Positions 43,768 through 64,000 of a stretch of 64,000 nucleotides of DNA are shown here, piece by piece. Position numbers and translations under genes: made by a program. How positions within the stretch are numbered: position 1 is the first letter of the stretch; each line of letters begins with the position of its first letter. The notes beneath the pieces were generated by a model. It was not told the origin of the DNA, searched no databases, and saw only the letters and a program-made list of their open reading frames with translations. The stretch covers positions 4,063,765 through 4,127,764 of the forward strand of contig RPFO01000164.1 of assembly GCA_009746045.1 (NCBI GenBank). Reading direction: 5' to 3'. The DNA comes from Mesostigma viride. Taxonomy: Eukaryota; Streptophyta; Mesostigmatophyceae; Mesostigmatales; Mesostigmataceae.

Positions 43768-46700
43768 ATGGCACGTTTCAAGGAACACTACGTGGACATT
43801 ATTGGCATTTCCCGGAAATTTGACACCCTAGACGCAGGAAAGTGCAACAGCCAGCTGGTATCCGAAGCCGCCGAGGCATTCAAGGCAGAGTTCGCGAGGG
43901 TAAGCACCGAAACTCGAGGTATAGTGGCGTACGAGGCCAGATGGGCCCAATTTACTCCTCTGACGACTCACGCGTCGCCCCTCGGACGCTGGCCCATTCT
44001 CCCCCGTATTTTTTTCTGCTTGCTTCTAGCGCGTTTGGTTACGGTGTTCGAGACGTCAGCTCATTATTCGGTGCTCCATATGCCCTGATACGTTGGCTCC
44101 ATTGTCGCCGTACGCCTCAGGTTCAGCAATTCCTCGACGGCAAGCTGCGCGCATGCAACGACGTCCTCGTGTGCCTCGTCTGCAACCTGATGGCCTCCGC
44201 GGAAGTCCCTGACGATGCCAAGGCTGGCTGGCTGCACGCGCAGGAATACTGTGCGGACCGCATCGGCCAGGACTTGGTGGAAATCGAGACATTCACACTG
44301 CAGGTGCGTTCCTGGGAAAAGGGCATGCATTGACAGTATGCAAATGCACGCCAGCCTATATCGCGCCGCCATGCTGTGGTGACCAATTGAGTCCAAAATG
44401 ACTAATTGCTGGGCTTCTCCAGGAGCAGCATCCTTAATAAGAAATTTATTAAAACTTAATATCTGAAAACGTTATCCACTGTGGTATCGGTGGATCCTAT
44501 TGCTAATTGTAGCCCAATCACATGTGCCACCAGCCTGGCGCCGTGTTACGTGCGCGGCAGTCGATTCTGCCCTCATAATGCACCGACCCTGTCAGGATAG
44601 CCCACCAGTTTAACAACTGGCTTGGCAATTAGCTTGAGGGTCCATCCACCTTCACATAGCAGTCCACAGCACTGCCATTTTTGTGCTGGCATAATTGTCA
44701 GTGCGCTCGGTCTTCCTCTAGAATCGCCTGGTTCTTCATCAAATCAGCTGGCCAGCCATGAGCCAGCCAGCCAACCTGTCAGCCTGCCAATCTACCCGCC
44801 CACGCGCCCGCCACCCTGGAGACAAACGAGCAAACTTGGTTAGGGGCTGACGGACCGAACGCATAACTGATTGACCTACCCACCCATCAGTCATTCCGCC
44901 ACCTTCGCCCCCCCTGACCGCCCCCTTGACCCCACCCCCAACCCACTTGAGCCACTCTGTGCCTCACCCACACAGGCACCTGCTTTTTTGCCGGCCTCGC
45001 CACCCAGATCATTTCCTTGTCCCTGCCGCCCGCAAAGGCACAACATTTTTGCTCAATCCTTATCGCGCGCTGTCAGCTTCAAGGGCTGCCTTCGATTGCT
45101 TGCGCGTCAATATCTGTGCGAGTCATTATACTAAAGTAGAATACTACTAAGACAACAGTTGTATAAGATAGGTCGTTCTATTATAATGTAAACACAATAT
45201 TTTGTAGGACCTGTAGCTCATCTTCAAGCAATGCAGTTTGCAATCTAGTCGTCTCACGTGGTGGATTGCCCTCTGGTCTTCTTTTGCTTGTGCAGGCCAA
45301 TGGCCGTGTTCCCTGCTCATGTTCTTTACGGTTCACGATCCCGCGGACCACGTTCCCGGATCATCTTCCCTCATCATGTACGCCCCAAGCAGGCACCCTG
45401 TCCTTGCTCCTTGTTCATGTGTGGATCCTCCCCCACCTGTCAACTCTGACCGCCCTCCTGGCCCTCTCTCACCCCACCGTGGGCCGCACCATGCCCCATC
45501 CATACCAGAATGCACGCTGCTTCGAGTCCCTGGCCATGAAACACGGCGAGGGGACCGGAGACCCCAGCCTGCTAGGGTGGGCGAGAGAGCACGTAGCCCT
45601 GGCGTTTGTGCCCGACTGCCAGCAGAAACTGTCCGGCCTCACCCTGGGCCTCAGCGATGCGTACGAGTTGCTTCGTGAGACGCACGCGGGCATCCACAGC
45701 GCAGACACGGTGTGGCGCGCCCCCGAGATGTTCAAGCGGAGAGTCACCAAGTTCTGGGTGCCCCTCGACAAAGTGATGCCCCTGAAAGTGTGAGTGTGCC
45801 ATAGAAAGATCTGGACGGGCAGCTCTTCCATGTTGAGGCATGGTCGCCCTTTGTGCAGACTCTTGCTGTTCATTCATCCATGACGGACGTGTGGTATCCT
45901 TGGATCCGTGTCGGCACGGCTGGGGTGTGGTTGCGGCCATGGGGTGGCGCGTGTGTTTCTCTTGAGACGAAAGCGTGTCGCCCCAACGATGTGTGCAAGG
46001 CCGCATCATGCGCTGGTCGTGTGAGGATGGCGGAGTGAAAAAGTGGTGGCGAGCAAGGCTGGGGAAGGGGCTGCAAAAGGGCCATATTATAGGGCGCGTG
46101 ACAGGACATGGGAGAGGACAAGCACTACTCACGAGTAAGGACACGTGAAGGGCGCGATATGCAGTTAAGGGCACGTAATAGGGCCCACGCGAGGGCAGAT
46201 AAGAGGGCATGTGAGGGGAAGGACATTTGAAGGACACTGAATTGCAATGTAGTGGTATGGCGTACCTGGGAGCCGCTTTCACGATGGCATGGCATTTCTG
46301 ACAGCCGATTCCGCGGGCTAGCTAGGGCTTCCCTGGGCTAACCTGGGCTAACCTGGGCTAAACTGGGCTAACCTGGGCTAAACTGGGCTAACCTGGGCTA
46401 ACCTGGGCTAACTCAAATACTGGTCAGTCGATATGTCTCATGCGTGCCGTCACACATGGCATGTGGTTGGGTCCCCTCTGCATTGTTCACTCGCTTTTTC
46501 CGTGGCTGTCCAGTATGCTTATGAACAGTGAGTGGTAGACCACGAGTTTATAAGCAATCAGCTTATCGATCCCCCCCCCTTTTCTTTCAACGCATGACTT
46601 GATCAATTCACTCTTGTGCCGTCTAACCCTGCGGAGATCTGCCTTCCACCACTTCATGCGTGCTCAACAATCCCTCGCCTCACCATTCCCTCTCCCATCA

Positions 46701-49700
46701 TCCCCTCGCCCATCATTCCCTCTCCCACACATCCCCTCTCCCATCATTCCCTCTCCCATCGTTCGCCCCCATCATGATCGTCCGCGCCCTTGTCCCCAGC
46801 TCGCTCGTCAAGCACCTGCCCATCCTCATATTCGGCCGTGACCGCAAAAACGACCTCAAGGACGTGATCAACGACGGCTTCCTGCGCGCAACAGACGCCA
46901 GCTCCATTTCATCAATATACCTGGACAACCCGGCGACGTTCGAGCTGTACGCCGGCCGGCGACGTGGTGACGGTGGCGCCGCCTTGTTCCGCCGGCGCTG
47001 GTACGGGGACCTGCAGTCCCTGGCGCCAACCACCGAGGTGCGCGGGCGATGGCTTCTGTGCCTTCGCGCACTAGTGCTGGCGGCACGCGAGATTACCTTT
47101 GCAAGCAAGCCAACCATGTTCTTTATAGGCTTAATCCTGATCAAGCTGTGGAATGGAGAAAAGGATTGCTGCCCCTTTTCTTCCTGTTTGTGTGTCGATT
47201 GTGTGCTGATTGTGTTGATTGTTGGTGAGTCTTCTTCGTATGTGCTGCCTCCACCTGCGCGTGGCCACCCTGTGATTGGAACGTTCCATGTTGTGACCGG
47301 TTTGCGGCGTGGCGTCGACAGACGTTCATGGAGCGCAAGCGCTACCTGCGGCCCAGCCCTCACCAGAGCAAGCACTCCATCAAGGAGCGGTTCGTGTGCC
47401 AGAATCAGCACGTGGGGCCGCTCGTGTCCGGCAACATGCCTGTGGACGAGCTGGTGCAGTGGGCGGTGGCCACGGGAAAGGCGGCGGGCGACAGTGTCCA
47501 GAGAATGGAGGCCCTCGCGCGGGAGTACCTGGACGAGCTGTCGCGGCGCCACCTGGCGGAGATCCTGCGCGTGGCATACCGGCGCACAGCACTGCAGCTC
47601 GATGCCTCCAACGACGTGCGCATCTCGCTGGACACGGACGTGAGGATGCTGCCCTGCAGGTGCGGGCGCAAGCAGCGATGGAGACAACGGTAGATCGGTC
47701 AAGTGGTCTACCCCATTGGTGTTGGTGATTCCGGCTGCATGTTGCCATCAACGTTCGGTAGATCGGTCAAGTGGTCTACCCCATGGGTGTTGGTGGTTCC
47801 GGCTGCATGTTGCCATCAACGTTCGGTAGATCGGTCAAGTGGTCTACCCCATGGGTGTTGGTGATTCCGGCCGCATGTTGCCATCAACGTTCGGTAGATC
47901 GGTCAAGTGGTCTACCCCATGGGTGTTGGTGATTCCGGCCGCATGTTGCCATCAACGTTCGGTAGATCGGTCAAGTGGTCTACCCCATGGGTGTTGGTGA
48001 TTCCGGCCGCATGTTGCCATCAACGTTCGGTAGATCGGTCAAGTGGTCTACCCCATGGGTGTTGGTGATTCCGGCCGCATGTTGCCATCAACGTTCGGTA
48101 GATCGGTCAAGTGGTCTACCCCATGGGTGTTGGTGATTCCGGCCGCATGTTGCCATCAACGTTGTCATGTGTCGTCCTGCGGCTTCGGCCACAAGCAGTG
48201 ACCCCCAGCAGGGATGTCAGGGTGTGGAGCAAGCTCTTTTTGCTACTTGTTCTGGGAATCTGCCCAAACCCTCTTCCCCCTGCATCCACACCCCTGTATT
48301 GACCCCTGTGCATGAAAAGCCCGTGGTCACTGATTGCTAGCATACAGGGGGCGACATAGGCTTCATGCTTGCTGCTCTGCCAGAAGACACAGTGCAGCAG
48401 AGTCTCCGTGCTATAGATGGATCACCTGCACCCGGTCACCTGACAGCTTCACGCTTTCAAGGCCAGATACCTCCCAAAGGACGCGTACCCCAGATCATAT
48501 ATCACAGCACCTCATGGCCTGACAATACCCTCTCACTCTCCACCTGAACTGACTTTGAGTCTCTACCATTACACGTCACCAGACTGCGGGCGACGGCTCT
48601 CTCACTCCCTTGTCACACCATGCTGTGAGTCCGCGCACACGGCGCTACTCTTCACCCTCTACGACACTACTACTGCACCCTACACAACTCTACTTTCACC
48701 CTCCATGACACTACTTTTCGCCCTCCATCGTTCTCAGTCCTGGGTGTTGGCTACTACGCTCTGCCCGGCCCTATACGTGTGGACGTTGAACAAAATTAAT
48801 GTGGATGAATGAATACGAACGTGGACACCATGCAGCGCCGCACCGGGGGACCTAGGGGCCACGCTGCCCTTTGCCGTGCTCGAGCTCAAGCTCAAAGGGG
48901 AGTGCCCACCTTGGATGAGGGATGTGCTGGGGGGGGCATTTGGCCTCAAAGAGGTGCCCGAGTTTTCCAAATACGTGGCCGCGGTGGAGGCGCTTCTCCC
49001 TGATATTGCCAAACAGGTATGCCACACAATTGCTTTGCGAGGCAACTGCCTTGCAATGCAACGTGCAACTGGTAGCTACTTTTAGGATCCAGTTGGATAC
49101 TGTCCATGGGTTAGTTAGAGTGGTTGGCTTTCCATGTCTGGCAGCAGCCTATTTTACAGCACATGCAGCAGCCTTTTCAACAGCCTATTCACTGCCTACC
49201 TATCAGGTAGGCTGCCACAAGGCTGAGCCCACAACTTGGACACACCAACATGGGACTGCGTACAACGACTGATCCACCTTCTGAAGGGTTTGCTGACCTA
49301 GCTCTTAGAATAGTAAGTGTTGTACTAATCATGGGAATACGTACAACGACTGTTCCCCCTTCTGAAGGGGTTGCCGACCTAGCTCTTAGAACAGATTCTA
49401 AGAGCTAGGCCATTGGTACAAGTGTTGTACTAATGAATGGTGGTCATTCATTCATTTACTGTGTTCTACGCCAGCCTTGTGGAATAGTAGCGCTATTAAC
49501 TCCTGCGCCAAGGATTCGTCGACCATTTGCATGGATATCGGAGGGTGATCGATGGGTGATACATGTGGGGCAGTAGACCACATAGCCTCACACTGTTTTT
49601 CCGCCTTTGGGCTGTTAGGAAACATTTGTGGTTGTAAGATCTTCAAGAAACTGCTTACTTATAATTATGCTCTTTGGGATTGTAGAAAACATTTTATCCG

Positions 49701-50289
49701 TTATTAGAGCGCTATGGTGTTGCACACATGCTGATTGCTGCTTGTCTTTCGTAACCTCGCTGTCTTTGCGCACGGCCTACCCCCCAAAGTTCCATGTATC
49801 TCCTTTGTTGCTTGCCATCAGCAATTCTCGATTCTGCAATCAAACCACTGATCCTTCCAAGAAAACAGGCAATAGTTTGTTTGTAGTGGTTGCTGTTTTC
49901 TCTCTGTTTTTTTTCAGTTTTTTGTTTGTTTGTTTGTTTTCCCTGTTTGGATTTCCAGTGGCTCGATAACTTGCCCCAACACTTTCTTATTTGCTCGTTG
50001 ACATAGGTCATGGTCTCCTAAACGCAATCCTGCGCCTTTGCATGTGCCCTTACGTGCTCCGCGCTGCGGTCTTGAACAGGTCCAGGAGGGATCAAAAATA
50101 GCTGCACCATTGGGTGGTCAGGGTGGCGTCCCACTGGCACCCGGTGTGAATGGCCATGCAGACGCTATGGAAGTCACAGGTGTTGATGGTGGTACCCCAA
50201 CGATGTCTGGCAATAAGAGAGAACTCAGCCAGGTTATTGGGGGAACTGATCACGAACCCAGAGAGAAGCGTGGCACTGCCGTGCTGTAG
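43768..50289 (+). CDS. VTC4: SPX–VTC domain polyphosphate polymerase (VTC4-like)
   Basis: Seven exons (43768–43899, 44121–44303, 45509–45789, 46800–47037, 47322–47659, 48836–49016, 50080–50289) give 520 residues in consistent phases. The VTC domain makes polyphosphate from ATP at the vacuole/acidocalcisome membrane. Conserved blocks are FWVPLDKVMPLK, VKHLPILIFG, SSISSIYLDNPATFELYAGR, RRRWYGD, FMERK, HSIKERF, YRRTALQL, VRISLDTD, LPFAVLELKLKG and VPEFSKYV. These retain the basic tunnel residues and the metal-binding Glu. The N-terminal ~135 residues fit a divergent SPX domain (KFKE-like MARFKEHY; IETFTLQ joined to NARCFESLAMKHGEGTG). No C-terminal DUF202 membrane segment is seen; the last exon is polar. 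The start could instead be ATG 43696. A small exon between 47659 and 48836 may have been missed. Confidence 0.88.
46322..46415. repeat. 10-bp repeat (ACCTGGGCTA) in VTC intron 3
   Basis: About nine tandem copies of ACCTGGGCTA/AACTGGGCTA. Confidence 0.95.
47691..48165. repeat. 68-bp minisatellite (7 copies) in VTC intron 5
   Basis: Units start TAGATCGGTCAAGTGGTCTA and end GTTGCCATCAACGTTCGG, with exact 68-bp spacing (47691, 47759, 47827 and onward). They are nearly identical, so amplification is recent. The array begins 31 bp after the donor at 47660 but does not copy the exon. Confidence 0.97.
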
Positions 50290-50610
50290 TGGCCCAGCAA
50301 ACCCAGGCACGCTGGCCTAATAGCTGGACATAATCCAGCTGGACCTTTTCTTCCAGTGGATTCATGGCATTTACGCGCCAGAATATGGACCTGGTAGTGC
50401 AGACCTAGGTTGTGCATGCGGAGCATCTATGGCTTTGGCTTCGTGATGTTGGTGGCCATCAACAGTGGTCATGGTTTGCTGGCATGTCATTGAAGTTGAG
50501 TATTTATGGCATAAAATTCATAAACATTCCTTCAATCTATTCTGGTTGTAGCACTCCCGTGCAGTGGTCAATAGAGTGAGTAGTGTATGGAGCCCTATAC
50601 TAGTCCAGTG

Positions 50611-51335
50611 CAGGACCTTGAAGAGCACGCGCTTGAGATATCCTAGCTCGCCGAGGTCCGGCCTTCAAGTGCCAGTAGCTAGGGGTTGAGAGTCCGAAGC
50701 CTGGCCCAGGCCAGGCCAATGCGGGTGTCCATGTCGTCGGCGGTGTCAGGGAGCATGCTCCCCAGCAGTTAATTAATGAGGCGTTCACGGCCGGTCTGGT
50801 ACCACGGACCCGTCCAGGAGCAGGCGGGAGGGGTGGCGGGCGACCAGTCGTGCCAAGCTAGCGCGCCATCGCCGAGCGGTTTTGACGCGAAGTCTCCAGG
50901 CCCAAACAGTCCAACCGGGTCTGGATGCGCTCGAAGTCAGGCCGATATCGATCGATGAGGGTCGAGTCAATCCGCATAAATCACGTCGGCCAGACGATCG
51001 ATACGGTCCAGAGGCATCGCCGCCTCCGATCGCTGCGGTGGTTAATTGCGGATATTCGATCCAAGCCAGGCTCGAACCCTTTGATGGCGACAAAGCACGC
51101 ACGTACCTGGCGCATGACGTAGTCCACGACGATAATGAACAGGTATGGGGACAGCGGACAGGCCTTGCCACACCCCGTTAAGTGAAGGGGGAATGGCAAG
51201 GTGGTGCGCCTTCCGCAGTGTGCACGTTACCACCTGTGAGCCCTCATAGAGCCGGCGAATGGCCGGTAGCAATGAGGGGTAGGGGCACGCGATCCAGAAC
51301 GATGATAGCTCAAAGGGCCTGATCCCAGAGGACAC
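50611..51335 (-). mobile_element. LINE copy C, inverted 5' segment
   Basis: The minus strand encodes reverse-transcriptase pieces (GVWQG, CPLSPYLFIIVVDYVMRQVR, GFEPGLDRI, then DTADDMDTRIGLAWPGPGF-like) with frame breaks. It reaches further 5' than copies A and B, including the GxxQGxxxSPxLF motif. It lies in opposite orientation to the 3' segment at 51427. Confidence 0.8.
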
Positions 51336-51426
51336 ATGCATGAATTGACATGCATGCATGCAGTAACCACCGATCCACCCGGACTCTGCACCTAGCCCTT
51401 GCATGTTTTCACATCCTCTATCTACA

Positions 51427-51957
51427 TATGCCGGTATTTCAAACGAGATTAGGCAGCGTAGGATAGCATTTGTAGGACATCTTGCTCGCACCAGCCAGGT
51501 CGACACCGCCCTTGGTCTGGCCGGCCCCCGGCCAGCGGCTTGGCCAACCAGGGCGGCATATCTTGACCTGGCCGGCCTGGCCCGGAGGACATTCCTAGGA
51601 AGCTAGGCATACCTGCCATGAACTACACCCAGATATTGCTGGCCGACCTAGTGGTCCGCCAGCTCAGTTTGAACATTCACTCCCTCTCTCTTGCTTGGAC
51701 TGCCATGCAGAACAAGAAGAGGTGGCAGAAGATTGTCCAGGCCCACACGCCAGCCCCTGTGGGCAAGCCACCTCCCCCCAAGAGGAAGGGGCGTTTTGCT
51801 GAGTAGTGTAGTTAGGATTTTCTAGACTAGATAGCTTAGAGTTGGGTTAGTTCGCTTAGGCGGCTTCGTCTACCTCCACCCATCCCGCAAGAAATATGTG
51901 CTACATGATCTCGCAACGGAGGCATGTTATCATTTAATTTAATTTTAATTTTGATGT
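51427..51957 (+). mobile_element. LINE copy C, 3' segment
   Basis: The plus strand encodes NEIRQRRIAFVGHLARTSQV, a frame break, then the C-terminus NKKRWQKIVQAHTPAPVGKP PPPKRKGRF ending at 51806. The 3' UTR and AATTTAATTTTAATTTT tail follow. Together with 50611–51335 it forms a 5'-inverted LINE insertion. Confidence 0.85.
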
Positions 51958-52058
51958 ATGCCAGTACTAGCCATATCCGGGACCTCGGACACCTATTCTG
52001 TAGCCAGTCCATGCACGACGATTAACATAAAGTCAACGAAGACGTAAGTCTAGGGAAT

Positions 52059-52169
52059 ATATCAAGGAGACAACCAGCAGTAGTGTAGATTAGCCAGGCT
52101 TAGCTTAGCACGTGGCCCACGTACGCGCCTATGCGCATGTGCGCTTATATCTGGTTGTCTCCTTGATAT
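52059..52169. mobile_element. 111-bp inverted-repeat element (MITE-like)
   Basis: ATATCAAGGAGACAACCAG at 52059–52077 is matched by its exact complement at 52151–52169. The 73-bp interior is unrelated. The same 19-mer occurs at the ends of the candidate 3.7-kb element (20261/23960). Variants occur near 24176, 40770, 53108 and in the 72-bp repeats at 60.7–61.0 kb. Confidence 0.7.
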
Positions 52170-52419
52170 GATGGGACTCCCCACGAATGATGCTTTAAGA
52201 ATTTAGCCCAGCTTTGCCTATGCAGAGAGCTACTCTCTGTTGAGACGCCAGGCCTCTAGCCATTGTAATTAGCCATGACATCTGATCTTCCACCCTATGC
52301 CCGCACCTTAGCTGCTGGAATACATAGTGGTGCAGGTACACTTTGAGCAGGTGTAGTTTACACCCAACCCTTGCAGGAAGTAGCCCAGAGTGTATAAAAA
52401 GCCATACGCCCCTTCCCAG

Positions 52420-52482
52420 GGATATGTGCTATACATGTACTCCCAACGAAGATATGTTCCAATTTAATTTAATTTGATTTAA
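52420..52482 (+). mobile_element. LINE 3'-tail-like fragment, second copy
   Basis: AGGGATATGTGCTATACATG, then CAACGAAGATATGTT and an AATTTAATTTAATTTG tail match the end of LINE copy C but with no LINE coding sequence before them. Confidence 0.5.
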
Positions 52483-52486
52483 TGAC

Positions 52487-52585
52487 GTATCGACTGATTC
52501 ACGTGGGTACCAATAAAGGAATCTTCACCCCCTATACACAATGAGAAGCTAGGAAGCAGGGCGCCCTAGCTTCCCTCACTGTCTC
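52487..52585 (+). repeat. Dispersed repeat, copy 2
   Basis: Matches 10811–10915: CACGTGGGTACCAATA, GGAATCTTCACCCCCTATA, AGGGCGCCCTAGCTTCCCTC. Confidence 0.65.
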
Positions 52586-53140
52586 GATTTACTAGGGGCA
52601 CCTGAAACATATAGCGGTCTCTTCACATGGTGCGGGTGCAGCTGCATGTGGGTGCAATACAATCACAAGAAAGCTGTAGGCTGACGCAATTAAAGCCGAT
52701 GCGAAAGTCAGTAACCCGGAATAATGTGAGCCATTTTCATATAACAACGCTTGGGATGATTTGATTTAATGTTGCTGCAAAACATGATAACATCTTGGAC
52801 ATGCCGTTCAGGCGCATGGCTATAGACTGCATGGCCCGTGTCCGGTGCATGCATGGCCGGCTCAACCGATAGATCAAAATCCTGCAGTGCACAGTCCGCA
52901 TGCATGAACTAACATGTCTCACATGTGCCCAATGCTGCAAGGTCGATTATAAACAACACGTTGACGCCATGCAATAAATAAAAGGTTTTAAAGGGTCAAA
53001 TGTGTCTCCGACATTCATTGATGAAACTCTGCTTACTAGGATCACCACAAGCTTCAAGGCCGGGGCCCAGATCTACAATATCGTACCCCAGGTAGCTCAG
53101 GCCTACGCTGGTTGTCTCCTGTATACATCCAGGAGCCTTC

Positions 53141-63312
<10,172 letters not shown>

Positions 63313-63815
63313 CTGCGCACACGCACGGGTGGCCACGATTGGTAGACCGGAGCCCCCAGGTGGGTGGGTGGGCCGCGCCAGGTGGGTGGGTCACTTAGAT
63401 AGGTGGGGATGACCACCAGGGTAAGAGGGTGGGTGAGTGGCTGCGCAGAAGCCCAGGCATGCAGGGCGGCAGATACGTGCAGGTCTAACGCGGAGATGGC
63501 AGCGTCACCGGACACGACACAACGTCGCGAACGACAATTGTTTAGGGTTTAGGGTTTAGGGTTTCGCCACAACAAACCACCGACTCACCAAACAGCACAG
63601 CTCCTGGGCAAAACAGGTTGGCCGGGCTATGCTGTTTTCCCCCCTCCTCACGCAACGAGGTAAGACACTTCATCGCAACGCCCCCAGCAAATCCCATGGA
63701 CATGCTGTCACCCTCGCCTGTGGACATGCTTGCGCTTGTGTGCAGAGCAGCAGCACGATTACTGTGTTTGGCTGCGCGACTCTACTCCACCAGGACATAC
63801 CGTCCCAAGATCCCG
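63313..63815. other. Intron upstream of the first visible TRF4-like exon
   Basis: Apart from the telomere-type repeat, a GGTGGGTGGG patch (63358–63405) is seen and no exon. I looked for the catalytic nucleotidyltransferase block on the minus strand and did not find it. Confidence 0.5.
63541..63564 (+). repeat. Interstitial telomere-type repeat (TTTAGGG)3
   Basis: Three exact TTTAGGG units followed by TTTCG lie in a TRF4-like intron. This is the plant and green-algal telomere unit. It is internal and short, not a chromosome end. Confidence 0.9.
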
Positions 63816-63819
63816 CACA

Positions 63820-63872
63820 CCCGAGCCCACACGCACGCACACACGCACACACGCACGCACGCACGCACGCAT

Positions 63873-63907
<35 letters not shown>

Positions 63908-63911
63908 CACA

Positions 63912-63999
<88 letters not shown>

Positions 64000-64000
64000 C
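63820..64000. repeat. (ACGC)n tetranucleotide microsatellite at the right edge
   Basis: More than 40 CACG units with a few ACAC variants continue to the end of the window. The Arg-Ala-Cys-Val ORFs are artefacts. Confidence 0.98.

Larger units (their letters stand above)
50290..53140. other. Transposon-rich gap between the VTC and TRF4-like genes
   Basis: It holds an internally inverted LINE copy, a 111-bp inverted-repeat element, a LINE-tail fragment and the second copy of a dispersed repeat. No host gene was recognised. Both flanking genes end here. Confidence 0.6.

Noticed and set aside
63541-64000. Right edge as a chromosome end
   Set aside because: Only three TTTAGGG units occur, the sequence continues into other DNA, and the TRF4-like gene must extend beyond the window.

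Overview
The window is nuclear DNA from a eukaryote, most likely a flagellated green alga. Coding exons are GC-rich and are cut by about 28 GT–AG introns. The cap-binding protein gene reads like the plant/algal form rather than the animal one. A complete gene for the flagellar transport protein IFT56 is present, an SPX–VTC polyphosphate polymerase (present in algae, absent from land plants) is present, and a plant-type telomere motif (TTTAGGG)3 occurs near the right end. The species cannot be named from this sequence. The exon structures below were built by hand from protein similarity plus splice-site phase, and the phases close at almost every junction.

Layout, left to right. A DJ-1/PfpI-family gene (5' exon only, minus strand, running off the left edge). 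A gene for an unrecognised helical protein with a long Arg-Asp repeat and an apparent frameshift in a G run (2384–5502, plus). A four-exon zinc-knuckle/RGG protein with a UAP56-binding-like motif (11935–7235, minus). A divergently placed five-exon CBP20 gene (12946–20030, plus), whose 3.3-kb last intron carries a MULE-like and a hAT-like element. A transposon-rich 7-kb gap (20.0–27.0 kb) with LTR-like and LINE debris. A nine-exon IFT56 gene (34909–26998, minus). A small intronless orphan ORF (35917–35576, minus). A three-exon coiled-coil protein gene (36143–40540, plus). A seven-exon SPX–VTC gene (43768–50289, plus). A second transposon-rich gap. The 3' part of a TRF4/PAPD5-type non-canonical poly(A) polymerase gene (63312–53141, minus), whose 5' exons lie beyond the right edge.

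Three of the genes (cap-binding, export-adaptor-like, TRF4-like) act in nuclear RNA metabolism. Their proximity is probably chance except for the head-to-head CBP20/adaptor pair.

The most striking observation is structural. In about ten introns of five different genes, the sequence just downstream of the exon contains one to many copies of the exon's own 3' end together with its 5' splice site. These range from a single exact copy (CBP20 exon 4, IFT56 exon 8, TRF4-like, coiled-coil exon 2) to degenerate minisatellites (IFT56 exon 6, TRF4-like, coiled-coil exon 1). The extreme case is five exact 72-bp copies followed by an array of about eighty 43-bp units (57.25–61.04 kb). The introns appear to grow by repeated local duplication across the exon/5'-splice-site boundary.
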